Source: Methanobacterium_B sp963825335
GTDB taxonomy: Archaea > Methanobacteriota > Methanobacteria > Methanobacteriales > Methanobacteriaceae
Direction of reading: 5' to 3'
DNA: 64,000 bases
Assembly (NCBI GenBank): GCA_963825335.1
Contig: CAWGSP010000001.1
Span: forward strand, 1,612,001-1,676,000
In this document: positions 27,182 through 37,588 of the stretch, piece after piece
How positions within the stretch are numbered: the first letter of the stretch is position 1
Layout of the letters: each line of letters begins with the position of its first letter
Translations under genes and position numbers: made by a program
Notes under the pieces: model-generated
What the model was told of the DNA's origin: nothing
Seen by the model: the letters and a program-made list of their open reading frames with translations, nothing else
Database searches by the model: none

Positions 27182-28342
27182 TTATTTTTGTACTGTATTG
27201 TCTGAACCAATTATACAGAGTCTGTCATCAGTTGTGTTAATGGTGTTGCCTGTTATGGTTACGTGGTTTGCGGTTGATATTATTCCGTTGGTTGTGTCAT
27301 GGCAAACGTAGTTGTCAGTGATAGTGGAATAGTTACTTGCACTGTTAATTCCAGCACGATTATAGGTTAATGTATTTCCACTAACTATATTGGAGTCTTT
27401 AGCTGAAAACTTACCTAGGGTTATTCCACAGACACCATTCTTGGTAGCTGTGTTGTCGATTATTTTATCGTTTGCACCTGTAATATCTAGTCCACTGACA
27501 GTATTGAGGGTGGCCAAATTTTTCGTGATTACACTGCTGCTCAAACGCATCCAAAATCCGTTCACATTCTGTTCAACAGTATTTCCACTGATAACATAGT
27601 TATTAGCAGTACTTTTTCCAACCTGCTGAACAGCTATACCATCCCTAGCTCCAGTAACTGTATTACCTACAATTTGCATTTGTCTAGAGTTGTCAGTTGC
27701 ATATATTCCTGCTCCAATCTTGTCAGAAAGGAAAACTTTGTTATAGGAAATTATGTCACTGGCACTGTTATCATTAAAGAGTATACCATTCAAGAAATTG
27801 CTTATAGTGTTTTTAGTAACTGTATTGTGAGCTACTGCACCATATTCAAAGCTTATCCCATTTCCAACAGTATGACTTGAACCAGTAATGGTATTGCCTG
27901 TAATTAATGAATTTTGTACATTTCCATACAACTGTATTCCGACCAATGATGCGGCTACTATTTTATTACCGGAAATTATACAATTATTTGCATTATCGAT
28001 CACTACACAGTAACTGCTTTTAGTCATTATGAAGTTTTCAATTGATGAACCAGATCCACCAGAATTAATTGTAACCACCGGATTGGCTGTGTTTGGGTCC
28101 TGTATTGTAACGTCACCCACGGCTTTAATATTAAGTTTCTTATTTACCGTAATACTTTCTTTATAAGTATATGCAGAATTACCATTGCCATAGACAGTTA
28201 TACTATCCCCATTGGCAGCATGATTAATTGCATTTTGAATACTACCTCCGGGATGTACTGCTATATCCGCGGCATTAATGGATTGTAATGAAATAAAACA
28301 CATACCCATTAAAAATGTATATATGAACATTTTTTTAATCAT
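27182..28342 (-). CDS. secreted NosD-type parallel beta-helix protein
   Basis: 386 residues from ATG 28342 (a GTG two codons upstream lies in the AGGTG ribosome site). Signal peptide MIKKMFIYTFLMGMCFISLQSINA, then a pectate-lyase-like N-cap (IAVHPGGSIQNAINHAANGDSITVYG) and about ten PbH1 turns (NNCIISGNKI, GNGISFEYGA, NFLNGILFND, GAGIYATDNS). No membrane anchor. Likely a surface or released glycan-interacting adhesin. Near-paralogue of 29052-30215 and of the N-terminal third of 32403-36524. Confidence 0.87.
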   Translation of the reverse strand: MIKKMFIYTFLMGMCFISLQSINAADIAVHPGGSIQNAINHAANGDSITVYGNGNSAYTYKESITVNKKLNIKAVGDVTIQDPNTANPVVTINSGGSGSSIENFIMTKSSYCVVIDNANNCIISGNKIVAASLVGIQLYGNVQNSLITGNTITGSSHTVGNGISFEYGAVAHNTVTKNTISNFLNGILFNDNSASDIISYNKVFLSDKIGAGIYATDNSRQMQIVGNTVTGARDGIAVQQVGKSTANNYVISGNTVEQNVNGFWMRLSSSVITKNLATLNTVSGLDITGANDKIIDNTATKNGVCGITLGKFSAKDSNIVSGNTLTYNRAGINSASNYSTITDNYVCHDTTNGIISTANHVTITGNTINTTDDRLCIIGSDNTVQK

Positions 28343-29051
28343 TTTCACACCTATTCTCTAATTTTCTATCATATTTATATAATTTAAACAAAAACCTAGT
28401 GTAATATCACTTTAATATAACAATTTTTACTAATTATGTGCCAATTATCACCATGAAAAATATGATTAATTTTTAATGTTTCGTAATCTCTGTTTTTAAC
28501 ACTGATTATGAACTTTCCTAATTTCAGAGTTCACATCCAATTTGTTTAGGTGATAAAATTTTAATAAAACATTTGACAGTTCAATATCAGTTATATTGAG
28601 ATATCACAGTGATTCGTCAAAACAATGAGGTAAAGATCATAGCTAACCATTTAAAAAAAAATAAAATTACCCGCAAATATAATATTTTTAATAAATTTAC
28701 ATCATGACGATAACCATCGAATTTTCTAAACATGATCAAATTTATCTGTATTTGTATCTACCGTTGATTGGTCGGTGTTCCAATTGTATTATAGTTGTTT
28801 TGTTGGAAAAACCGATCTTATCGTTTGATATTCAAAATTAGAATAGTTTACATATCCGATCAAAGTAAATTATTTCTGATCTATTTGGACAGATTTGAAA
28901 CCATTTGGTTTGGGGACATTTGTTATATCAGATTAAAATAGCTAATTTGTAGGTTTATACAACATAAATCTGGGATATAGTATTAAAAAAAAATTACTAA
29001 TAAAAAAAATAAGTATTTAGAGATCGAACATTTATCACTCGTTTTTTTGGA
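28343..29051. other. intergenic, about 700 bp, with conserved promoter block
   Basis: The first 130 bp upstream of the NosD gene match those upstream of the paralogue at 30215 (shared TGTAATATCACTTTAATATA and the GTG-N8-CAC site). The remainder (28480-29051) shows no gene. Confidence 0.5.
28438..28451 (-). promoter_or_regulatory. GTG-N8-CAC inverted site upstream of NosD gene
   Basis: GTGCCAATTATCAC, 96-109 nt upstream of the ATG and just upstream of a TATA-like TTGTTATATTA on the minus strand. The same spacing is seen at 30311-30324, and a perfect palindrome with the same ends at 36602-36615. Candidate shared operator. Confidence 0.45.
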
Positions 29052-30215
29052 TTAATTATGTATATTATTGGACGAACCACTTATACAAAGCCTGTCCGCA
29101 GTTGTGTTAATGGTGTTGCCTGTTATTGTCACGTGATTTGCAGTGGATATTATCCCGTTGTTAGTGTTGTGGGTCACATAATTATCACAGATAGTGGAGT
29201 AGTTACTTTCACTGTTAATTCCCGCAATATTATAAGTTAATATATTTCCAGTCACTGTGTTGTAATCTTTTGCAGAATATTTGCCCATTGCTATCCCACA
29301 AAGGCTGTTCTTAGTTGAGATGTTATTGATTATTTTATTGTAACTGCCTGTAACATCTAAACCACTAGCTTTGTTAAGAGAAGCAAAATTTGCTGAAATT
29401 ACGCTTTTGGTTAGACGAATCCAAAATCCATTGACATTTGACTCTACAGTATTATTACTAATAATGTAATTATTTGCTACACTACTACCAATCTGTTGCA
29501 CTGCAATACCGTCCCTTGCACCAGTAACTTTATTTTCTACCACTATCATATATCTCGAATCATCTGTGGCATAGATTCCTGCACCTTGATAATTAGAACA
29601 ATAAACTATATTACTTGAAATAGTGTCATGTGCACTGTTACTGTTGAATAAGATGCCTCCCAAGAAATTGCTTATTTTATTATCCCAAATAGTGTTGTAG
29701 GTAGAACTACCATATTCAAAGCTGATACCGTTTCCAACATTGTTGTTTAAACCGGTGATATTATTTTTAACAACTTTATTATTGTTTACATTCCCATAGA
29801 ACTGTATTCCGACTAATGATGCGGCTACAATATTATTACCAGAAATTATACAATTATTAGCATTTTCTATAACAACACAATAACTGCTCTTAGTCATGGT
29901 AAAGTCTTGGATGCTTGAACCTGATCCACTCGGAGTAATCGTGAACACAGGATTACTTGTTGTTGGGTCCTGTATGGTGACATTTCCAACGGCCTTAATA
30001 TTTATTTCCTTATTTAATGTAACACTTTCTGTATACGTATATCCTGAGTTGTTTCCATATCCATATACAGTTACATTATCACCATTGGAGGCATCATTAA
30101 TTGCATTTTGAATACTACCTCCAGGACTTACAGTTATGTTTGCTGCATTAATATATTGCAAAGAAAGTAAACACATACCCAACAAAAATGTATATATGAA
30201 CATTTTTTTTATCAT
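29052..30215 (-). CDS. secreted NosD-type parallel beta-helix protein, paralogue of 27182
   Basis: 387 residues with the same signal peptide (MIKKMFIYTFLLGMCLLSLQ), N-cap (ITVSPGGSIQNAINDASNGD) and PbH1 repeats, aligned almost without gaps to the protein at 27182. The stretch NCIISGNNIVAASLVGIQFYG is nearly identical in all three family members. AGGTGTCATA precedes the ATG. Tandem duplication is inferred from the shared promoter block as well. Confidence 0.87.
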   Translation of the reverse strand: MIKKMFIYTFLLGMCLLSLQYINAANITVSPGGSIQNAINDASNGDNVTVYGYGNNSGYTYTESVTLNKEINIKAVGNVTIQDPTTSNPVFTITPSGSGSSIQDFTMTKSSYCVVIENANNCIISGNNIVAASLVGIQFYGNVNNNKVVKNNITGLNNNVGNGISFEYGSSTYNTIWDNKISNFLGGILFNSNSAHDTISSNIVYCSNYQGAGIYATDDSRYMIVVENKVTGARDGIAVQQIGSSVANNYIISNNTVESNVNGFWIRLTKSVISANFASLNKASGLDVTGSYNKIINNISTKNSLCGIAMGKYSAKDYNTVTGNILTYNIAGINSESNYSTICDNYVTHNTNNGIISTANHVTITGNTINTTADRLCISGSSNNIHN

Positions 30216-30655
30216 TATGACACCTAATTATGCAATTTTTCATTATATTATATATATTTATATAAAAATCAGTGTAATATCACTTTAATATAACAATTTT
30301 TGTTAGTTATGTGCCGATTAGCACCGTCAAAAAATATCGTTAATACTTTTGATCCTTAAACTCCATTACAACCATCGATGAGTTCCAATCTTCATTTTTG
30401 AGTTTCACATTTAAGTTATTACTCCATAACATTTTGAAAAAAAAGATCTGAAAGATATAAACCCAGTAAACAGGTATTACTCAGATAAATCCCAATAAAA
30501 AGCAAATAGAAGATAATTGAAGCCAAATAAATTTTATTATCAAAAAAATTTAAAATCGCATTTTCTATTTATTGAATGATTAAAATTGAATAATAACAAA
30601 ATTAATAGAATCTCAAACAAAAAAAAGAATTTATATGTGAAAATTCACTACCAAA
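30216..30655. other. intergenic, 440 bp
   Basis: Holds the promoter block of the NosD gene (30230-30330). No gene elsewhere; A-runs near 30620 may stop transcription of the phosphoesterase gene. Confidence 0.4.
30311..30324 (-). promoter_or_regulatory. GTG-N8-CAC inverted site upstream of NosD paralogue
   Basis: GTGCCGATTAGCAC, arms GTGC/GCAC, 96-109 nt upstream of the ATG at 30215, exactly the distance seen at 28438. Followed by the same TTGTTATATTA element. Confidence 0.5.
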
Positions 30656-32272
30656 TTAAATATCATATTTCAGATTAGTGATTGCTTGAGACTCTAATTT
30701 TTTAATATCACCATCTAGAGAATACTGATATAAATTCACAAATGAAAGAGAATCTTGGTTCTTTGGTGGTACGACAACAACGAATGTCATTGTACAATTG
30801 TTATGATCTATCCATGTACCAGAGTTTACATAGATGTTTTTTTCATTCTCTTCACTGAAAGAGGTTATCACACGTGCTTCATGGGAATGTCCAAAAATAA
30901 CAACCTTCTTATCAGAAGCAGGGTTATTGAAATATTGGACAGTCGATTGTTTATCGAGTTCGCTTGCTATAGTACCTGCTGTCACGGCCTCATCTGTTGG
31001 AATATTAACCTGTACTAAATTAATGTTTTGTCTGTTATCCCAGGATTCTATGATGCCCTTATGTAATGTGACATCGATAAAACCATCGTCGGAGTTTTGA
31101 TACGGTAAAATATCTTTAATTGCATAAAAATCAGTAAATCCATCAATACCTGTGTTTATCACCTTTTTTTCCAGACCTTCATTGACAGGGAATAGTGTTA
31201 TGAGTTCTTTCCAAACATTCCAGTAGAGAAAATAAAGATATTGATCCCGACCAAGTTCGTTCATTTTAACCGGAGGAAGAATAAAATTCATTTTAGGACG
31301 ACCTTGAATAACTGAACTGGTTGCCATTCGTGTAAAGAAATATCCTGGTGGCAGTATTGAATCTGTCTGTGTAACGGACCTGTTTGAATGATCGGGTGCA
31401 CAATAAAAGTTGTATCTATGGCCATGTTCAATGATCAATTCAGTTAAATCAGTTGGAGTATAAGCTCCTAAACCTCTAACATCGCGAGCTTGGGATATTC
31501 CGGGCATAATACTTTGAATGTCCTCAGAATTTAATAAAATATCATGATTTCCGGGTATATATGTTACCTTTACAAAACCATCATCAATTATCTGGTTAAA
31601 AGCATCTATAACTGATTTATTGTTAGACGCCACAGATTTTACGAAGTCCAACTGAGTTTTCCCATTAAAAGTATCCAAATGCATAGGGACAAACCATTCA
31701 TCGATCAAATCCCCAGCAATAACCAATTCTTTGACATTTGGAGATAGTCTCACATGATTTAAGAAATTCACCAATGCATCCCTATTCTTAATATTCTCAG
31801 AGTAACTGTCATCAACACCCAGATGAATGTCACTGATACAGATGATCAACGTCCTTTTATTGTCTAATTCTGCAATACCCTTAGAATCAAGATTAAACGA
31901 ATAATCCACTGCAAAATAATTTGCGTAATCTTTTTTTAATGAAGTTCCATTTGAAGATTTTACATCTGAACTAACTGATAGTTTATATTCTTCACCTTCA
32001 TCAAATTTTGAATTGTCGGATTTAGAAATGTTAACAACAGACAACGAATCATCTTCAAGATTTATTGTAACATCTTCTAATAATTCTGATGTATTAGATC
32101 CAACTTTATACAGTTTAATCCCATCAGAAAGTGTGTTTACATTTAGGTCTTGATTGAAAACTAGATTTATCTGTTTAACAGGATCTATGACAGATGGATC
32201 CTCTAATTTATCAGACAATGGAATGTCAGTTTTAACCGTCAGTATTGAGTTTGATATTTTTTCTGGTTTCAA
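30656..32272 (-). CDS. calcineurin-like metallophosphoesterase with Ig-like N-terminal domain
   Basis: 538 residues. An N-terminal Big_5-like domain (about 25-130: KQINLVFNQDLNVNTLSDGI) precedes a phosphoesterase with all metal motifs: DIHLG (about 147), GDLIDEW, GNHD, HGHRY and GHSHEAR. TTG at 32272 follows AAGGAGG by 7 nt. There is no signal peptide, odd for a protein with a Big domain between secreted adhesins; it may act on intracellular nucleotides or phosphorylated glycan precursors. The substrate cannot be predicted. Confidence 0.88.
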   Translation of the reverse strand: MKPEKISNSILTVKTDIPLSDKLEDPSVIDPVKQINLVFNQDLNVNTLSDGIKLYKVGSNTSELLEDVTINLEDDSLSVVNISKSDNSKFDEGEEYKLSVSSDVKSSNGTSLKKDYANYFAVDYSFNLDSKGIAELDNKRTLIICISDIHLGVDDSYSENIKNRDALVNFLNHVRLSPNVKELVIAGDLIDEWFVPMHLDTFNGKTQLDFVKSVASNNKSVIDAFNQIIDDGFVKVTYIPGNHDILLNSEDIQSIMPGISQARDVRGLGAYTPTDLTELIIEHGHRYNFYCAPDHSNRSVTQTDSILPPGYFFTRMATSSVIQGRPKMNFILPPVKMNELGRDQYLYFLYWNVWKELITLFPVNEGLEKKVINTGIDGFTDFYAIKDILPYQNSDDGFIDVTLHKGIIESWDNRQNINLVQVNIPTDEAVTAGTIASELDKQSTVQYFNNPASDKKVVIFGHSHEARVITSFSEENEKNIYVNSGTWIDHNNCTMTFVVVVPPKNQDSLSFVNLYQYSLDGDIKKLESQAITNLKYDI

Positions 32273-32402
32273 AGGATGTCCTCCTTAATAAATATTATAA
32301 TATGGTTTATTTGATTAAATTCTACACGAAATATTTATAGAAAATAAATAGAACAAGTTAAACTTGGTTCTATCGATTTCTGATAACTTCTCTATTTAAT
32401 AT

Positions 32403-35400
32403 CTAAACTTTCAATGTACTACTGTTTGTGACTCCAAGATAAATGCTAGTTTGGTCGAATTGTGCCCTGGTGGAATAGATTCCGTTGTTTTGTTTAATGG
32501 TGTAAACATATGTTGCTATTCCTAACGAATTGGTTATTGCACTGCCCACTACAACACCGTTTACACTGAAATAGATAGTTTCACCGTGTAAAGGTAAATT
32601 GTTGTGAGTGTCTATTAGTTTTGCTGTTAAATTTATTTTATTTCCTTTAAGTCCACTTGCAGGATTTAGTACTAATTTTGTTGGTGCATGCATCACAGTT
32701 AAATAGTTGCTGCTGCTCGTGCCGGCGTACACACTTGTTGTTAAGTATTGAGCCGATATTACGTACTTTCCAAAGGTTTGTTGTATTACATAATTATAGG
32801 TTGCTGTTCCAGATGCATTAGTTGATGCACTTCCTATGTACTTACCATTTACACTGAAATTAATAGATTTACCACTTAAAGACAAATTGTTTACATTTAC
32901 GAGTTTAGCTGTCAAAACCACATCATTCCTGTAATAACTACTTATACTGCCAACTATAAGTTTGGTTGGGGTATGGGGCACTGTTAGTGTGTTTGTGCTA
33001 TTACTAGGGGAATATATACTGTCTTGGAGATATTGGGCTTGTATGGTGTATGTTCCGCTTGATTGTGTTATTGTGTATGGTATGGATGCTATTCCTTGTG
33101 TATTCGTAATTACTGTATTGATAGCGACTCCATTGATATAGAAATGAATGATTTGTCCAGATAATGGATTGTTAGCGTTGTCGGTTAATTCAGCGGTCAA
33201 ATCAACTTTGCTCCCATTGTACCCAGTTACACCGGTATTTACAGTATTTGATGCCGTTTTAACATCGTTTGGTGATACAGAATCAACATCAGAATTTACC
33301 ATTGCCGAACCATTTAAAACTAGTCTTGTTGGGGTGTGCGACACAGTTAATGTGTTTGTGTTGCTACTTGCAGCGTATGTGGTGTCTTGTGCATATTGTG
33401 CTGTTATGGTGTATGTTCCGCTTGATTGTGTTATTGTGTATGGTAGTGTGGCTGTTCCTGTTGTACTGGTAACTGCACTACCAACCAAGTTCCCGTTTAC
33501 AAGGAATGGTATGGTTTTACCTGACAGCACCGTTCCGTTGTTATTTTTAATTGTTGCTATCAAATTCACTTTGCTTCCTTTCTGTCCTGATACTGGATTA
33601 ACTGTGATGGTCGTTGGTGTGTGTGGTACGGTTAGTGTGTTTGTGTTGCTGCTTCCGGCAAAAGCAGAGTTTTGTGCGAATTGTGCTGTAATGGTGTATG
33701 TTCCGCTCGATTGTGTTATTGTGTATGGTAGTGTGGCTGTTCCGGATGTGTTGGTTGTTGCACTTCCGATCGACGATCCATTAACGATGAAATTAATTGT
33801 TTCTCCGTTTATTGGTGTGCCGTTGCTTTGAGTTAGTGTGGCAACCATATTCACATTGTTACCTTCGTATCCAGAAACAGGATTTAATTTCAGTGCTGTT
33901 TGTGAACCAACTGTGAGTACAACAGTTTGTAAATTGTTGCTTGAGTTAGGGTCATAGGTTGTTCCAGAGTTGTAGGTCGCTGTATTACTTATGGAGGTGT
34001 TCGAGGCAACAATCTGAGCAACAATATTGAGGGTTTCTGTAGATCCACTGTTCAATGTTCCTATGGTCCATACACCAGTTGTTGTGTTGAATGCCCCATT
34101 ACTATCATCAGATACCCAAATTAAGTAGTTTCCATTAAGCCAGTCTCCAACTGTCACATTCTGGGCATCATCTGGACCAAGATTTGAAACCTTAATTGTG
34201 AAGGTTACATCGCTTAAATAATTTGGATTCAAGTTTGATGCAGTTTGGCTGATGCTGACATCAGCTTCTGATAAAAGAACGTTAAGGATTCCAGTACCAG
34301 TATTTCCGGAATATTCAGTGTTTTGAGCATATTGTGCAGTTATGGTGTATGTTCCGTTTGATTGTGTTATTGTGTATGGTAGTGTGGCTGTTCCGGATGT
34401 GTTGGTTGTTGCGCTGCCAACTGGTGTTCCGTTTATGCTGAATTGTATTGTTTGGCCGCTGATTGGTGTGTTGTTGTTATTGTTTGTCAGGGTTGCTGTT
34501 AGATTTGTTGTGCTACCAGTATTTCCGGTTGGCGAGTTTACTGTTACTGTTGTGGGTGTTAACTGTGAGCTGGTTACAGTTAGTGTGTTTGTGCTGCTGC
34601 TTGAAGAGTATGTTGTTGTTTGTGCATACTGTGCTGTTATGGTGTATGTTCCGTTTGATTGTGTTATTGTGTAGGGTAGTGTGGCTGTTCCGGATGTGTT
34701 GGTTGTTGCGCTGCCAACTGGTGTTCCGTTTATGCTGAACTGTATTGTTTGGCCGCTGATTGGATTGTTGTTACTATCTTTAAGTGTTGCCACCATGTTA
34801 ACATTACCTCCATCCAACCCGTTGATTGGGCTGACAACTATCGATGTTGGAGTGGATGTTGCAGCACTTATTGTTTCAGATGATGATACAGTCTGACCAT
34901 TAACGGTTGCTGAGACTGTTGAAATACCCGATGTGTTGCCTTTAAAATTTGAAGTTGATATACCGTTTGTTGTCATGTTACTTACTGGATTAACATTTCC
35001 TAACGAACCACCACTGAAGTTCACGATCAATCCATTGGGAACATAATCACCAGGATATAATAACGTGGTATTCTGTCCATTACTGTTTTTTGTAAGATCC
35101 GCTGTTATAACTGATGTAGCCCCGGTGATTATTTTTGTAGGGTTAGAACTTACAACTAAGATGATCCATGGGTTCACATTAAATAATCCATAAACATTGC
35201 TGGGTGCATTATTCGATCCCCACCAATCATTTATTGCGTTAACACTACCAGATGTGTCTGGACTGTAAACTTCGTAAGTGTTCCCTACTATGCTGTTCAA
35301 ATAAAAATTCGCAGAATTATAGTATGTGAAGGATGCCCCGTACAAATTATTATCCAAAATATTTCCAGTAACATTATTGTTTAAACTGGTAATTGTAAGG

Positions 35401-36524
35401 CCATCTCCCCCACCATTGGATATGTCATTGCCTGTTATGTTACAATCATTTCCTGTTATGATGAGTCCATAATTTGTATTTGAACAAATGTTGTTATCAG
35501 AAAATGAGGAGTAAGGACTCGCACTGTTAATCCCCGCATTGTTGTCTGTGAGATTGTTATCAGTAACGGCATTATAATCTGCTGAAGATAAAGCTCCTAG
35601 ACTAATTCCACAAATACCATTATAAGTAGCGGTATTATTCGCAATGATATCATGGCTACCAGTAATATCCAATCCACTTGACGTATCCTGCGATGCAAAG
35701 TTGTTGCTGATGGTACTGTTACTAACGCATATCCAGAATCCGTTTATATCTCCGGTACATGTATTTCCCTCGAAGTAGTAATTTACTGGAGTATCGGTGC
35801 CAATTTGCTGTACTGCTATTGCATCTTCTGCTCCTGTAACAGTATTACCAATAATTTTCATGTTGCTTGAATCATCGGTAGCATAGATACCAGCACCAGT
35901 GTACCCTGTACTTTTCACTATATTATTTTGAACTGTGTTGTTTTCACTGCAGTTGTTGAAGAGTATGCCGCCTAAAAAATTACTGATGTTATTACCATAA
36001 ATGGTGTTATTGAAACAGGATCCGTATTCAAAACTAATACCGTTTCCCTGAACTGGATTTAAACCACTAATGGTGTTATTTATAACATCCGTATTGTTAA
36101 TATTTCCGTAAAACTGAATACCGACTAATGATGCGGCTACAATATTATTTCCAGAAATTAGACAATTATTAGCATTATCAACAACTACGCAATAGCTGCT
36201 TTTTGTCATGACAAAATTTTGGATACTCGAACCAGAACCACCTTGATTCACTGTAAAAACTGAATCATCGATAGTTGGGCTTTGTATCGTAACATTGCCA
36301 CTGGATTGAATATTAATTTTCTTATTTATCGTTATACTCTCGTTATAAGTATATGGAGTACCGTTGTTGTCGTAAACAGTAATATTATCTCCGTTAGATG
36401 CTTCATTTACTGCATTCTGGATGCTTTCACCTGGATGTACAGCTATATTAGCCGCGCCAATGGATTGTAATGAAAATAGACACATGCATATAAAAAATGT
36501 ACAAATGATCATGTTTTTTATCAA
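32403..36524 (-). CDS. giant NosD / Ig-like / DUF11 adhesin-like protein
   Basis: 1373 residues from TTG 36524, which follows GGTGATA and gives a signal peptide (MIKNMIICTFFICMCLFSL) like its paralogues. Residues 25-440 form a NosD beta-helix ending NDWWGSNNAPSNVYG. Then an Ig-like module, two Ig repeats with GQTIQFSINGTPVGSATTNT, one DUF11 domain (about 775-900), and five more Ig repeats each with a YTITQSSGTYTITAQY-type core. No C-terminal anchor was seen, so attachment is unclear. A long rigid stalk carrying a glycan-binding head is inferred; such proteins are frequent in Methanobacteriales. Confidence 0.88.
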   Translation of the reverse strand: MIKNMIICTFFICMCLFSLQSIGAANIAVHPGESIQNAVNEASNGDNITVYDNNGTPYTYNESITINKKINIQSSGNVTIQSPTIDDSVFTVNQGGSGSSIQNFVMTKSSYCVVVDNANNCLISGNNIVAASLVGIQFYGNINNTDVINNTISGLNPVQGNGISFEYGSCFNNTIYGNNISNFLGGILFNNCSENNTVQNNIVKSTGYTGAGIYATDDSSNMKIIGNTVTGAEDAIAVQQIGTDTPVNYYFEGNTCTGDINGFWICVSNSTISNNFASQDTSSGLDITGSHDIIANNTATYNGICGISLGALSSADYNAVTDNNLTDNNAGINSASPYSSFSDNNICSNTNYGLIITGNDCNITGNDISNGGGDGLTITSLNNNVTGNILDNNLYGASFTYYNSANFYLNSIVGNTYEVYSPDTSGSVNAINDWWGSNNAPSNVYGLFNVNPWIILVVSSNPTKIITGATSVITADLTKNSNGQNTTLLYPGDYVPNGLIVNFSGGSLGNVNPVSNMTTNGISTSNFKGNTSGISTVSATVNGQTVSSSETISAATSTPTSIVVSPINGLDGGNVNMVATLKDSNNNPISGQTIQFSINGTPVGSATTNTSGTATLPYTITQSNGTYTITAQYAQTTTYSSSSSTNTLTVTSSQLTPTTVTVNSPTGNTGSTTNLTATLTNNNNNTPISGQTIQFSINGTPVGSATTNTSGTATLPYTITQSNGTYTITAQYAQNTEYSGNTGTGILNVLLSEADVSISQTASNLNPNYLSDVTFTIKVSNLGPDDAQNVTVGDWLNGNYLIWVSDDSNGAFNTTTGVWTIGTLNSGSTETLNIVAQIVASNTSISNTATYNSGTTYDPNSSNNLQTVVLTVGSQTALKLNPVSGYEGNNVNMVATLTQSNGTPINGETINFIVNGSSIGSATTNTSGTATLPYTITQSSGTYTITAQFAQNSAFAGSSNTNTLTVPHTPTTITVNPVSGQKGSKVNLIATIKNNNGTVLSGKTIPFLVNGNLVGSAVTSTTGTATLPYTITQSSGTYTITAQYAQDTTYAASSNTNTLTVSHTPTRLVLNGSAMVNSDVDSVSPNDVKTASNTVNTGVTGYNGSKVDLTAELTDNANNPLSGQIIHFYINGVAINTVITNTQGIASIPYTITQSSGTYTIQAQYLQDSIYSPSNSTNTLTVPHTPTKLIVGSISSYYRNDVVLTAKLVNVNNLSLSGKSINFSVNGKYIGSASTNASGTATYNYVIQQTFGKYVISAQYLTTSVYAGTSSSNYLTVMHAPTKLVLNPASGLKGNKINLTAKLIDTHNNLPLHGETIYFSVNGVVVGSAITNSLGIATYVYTIKQNNGIYSTRAQFDQTSIYLGVTNSSTLKV

Positions 36525-36843
36525 TAATATCACCAACTAACTATTTAAATGTATAAAATCCCTACTAATATCACCATCATATAAGATTTTAGGGGGATAT
36601 TGTGATGATCATCACAGATAAAAAAAAATAATAGATAGCTGGACACAAACACCTCAATGTCAAATCACAGAGACATATCTTTTAATAAAATAGGCAACCA
36701 ATCATCAAAACTAAGTAAGCACGTTAAATAAGGGTTTATTAAAAAAAAAATTTGATCTATATATGTTATCATCTAATTTTTTAGGGAAATTGAAATTTAA
36801 AATATTCAATAAAATACAATAATATATTATTTTATGATTTTTA
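36525..36843. other. intergenic, 319 bp
   Basis: Contains the adhesin promoter region: the palindrome at 36601 and, between it and the start, a TATA-like CTTATATGAT on the minus strand (about 36575-36584). The remainder holds A-runs and no gene. Confidence 0.4.
36601..36616. promoter_or_regulatory. perfect 16-bp palindrome upstream of giant adhesin
   Basis: TGTGATGATCATCACA reads identically on both strands and lies 77-92 nt upstream of the adhesin start at 36524. Its GTG-N8-CAC core matches sites before the two NosD paralogues. Operator for a dimeric regulator is inferred. Confidence 0.55.
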
Positions 36844-37581
36844 TCATCTTAAATTATATTTTCTCCGGACTCTATCTTCACAGATGTTTATAAAGAGTCT
36901 AAACCTGTTGGTTTGCCAGACACCACAAGTGGTGAAAATTTTATCGAAACGATCTTTGTGTTTTTTAGCAAGTTCATTCAAAGTCGAATAATACTGTTTA
37001 GAGAATGAATCAGATCTAGATGCATGATGAACAAAACAAGGAACAACAAAAACAGATAAACCCAGTTTTAATATACTTAAACAATAATCTACTGCGTATA
37101 AATGCCAATCTGAACATGTATCTGAGTCTAACTGGATCTTGTCAAACACGGATTTGGGTACAAAAAAAAGACATTCATCCACAGTTTGCACCTTTTTAGG
37201 CTGTGTTATACCTGTCCCAATAGATTTAGGCGGGATACCATCTTTAATGTTGCTTAAAATAACTGGATTTTTTTTAACATCAGGAAAACCAGCAACACCA
37301 GCTATTCCTAGATTGTCTATGGAATCTAAAATTTTTTCAGCGTCCTCCAACCAATCATCTTTTATGAGATCGATATCCTGATGTACAAACATCAAATAGT
37401 CTCCTGCAGCTTTCCTTCCACCATAGTTAAGGGCTTCAGCAGCATTACTAAATTGTTTGTTGGTATTATCTAAAAGGATTAATTCATACTCCGTTGTTTG
37501 ATCCTTCAAACTATCCAGTAGAAATTCATCCAGACTACCCTTGTTGTTGAAAACACAGATGATTGAGATCATGTTGATCAT
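36844..37581 (-). CDS. GT2-like glycosyltransferase
   Basis: 245 residues, GT-A fold: MISIICVFNN start, LILLDNT, a YLMFVHQDIDL motif (HQD in place of DxD), and WHLYAVDYCL. Small, soluble and lacking membrane helices. Similar proteins are annotated as GT2 family glycosyl transferases in surface glycan clusters. Lies 7 nt downstream of the UbiA-like gene, so probably in that operon. Confidence 0.75.
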   Translation of the reverse strand: MINMISIICVFNNKGSLDEFLLDSLKDQTTEYELILLDNTNKQFSNAAEALNYGGRKAAGDYLMFVHQDIDLIKDDWLEDAEKILDSIDNLGIAGVAGFPDVKKNPVILSNIKDGIPPKSIGTGITQPKKVQTVDECLFFVPKSVFDKIQLDSDTCSDWHLYAVDYCLSILKLGLSVFVVPCFVHHASRSDSFSKQYYSTLNELAKKHKDRFDKIFTTCGVWQTNRFRLFINICEDRVRRKYNLR

Positions 37582-37588
37582 TATCCGC

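Noticed and set aside
33148..34896. Several plus-strand open frames of 67-227 codons
   Set aside because: They lie opposite the repetitive Ig-like adhesin and mirror its repeats; no start sites or family motifs.
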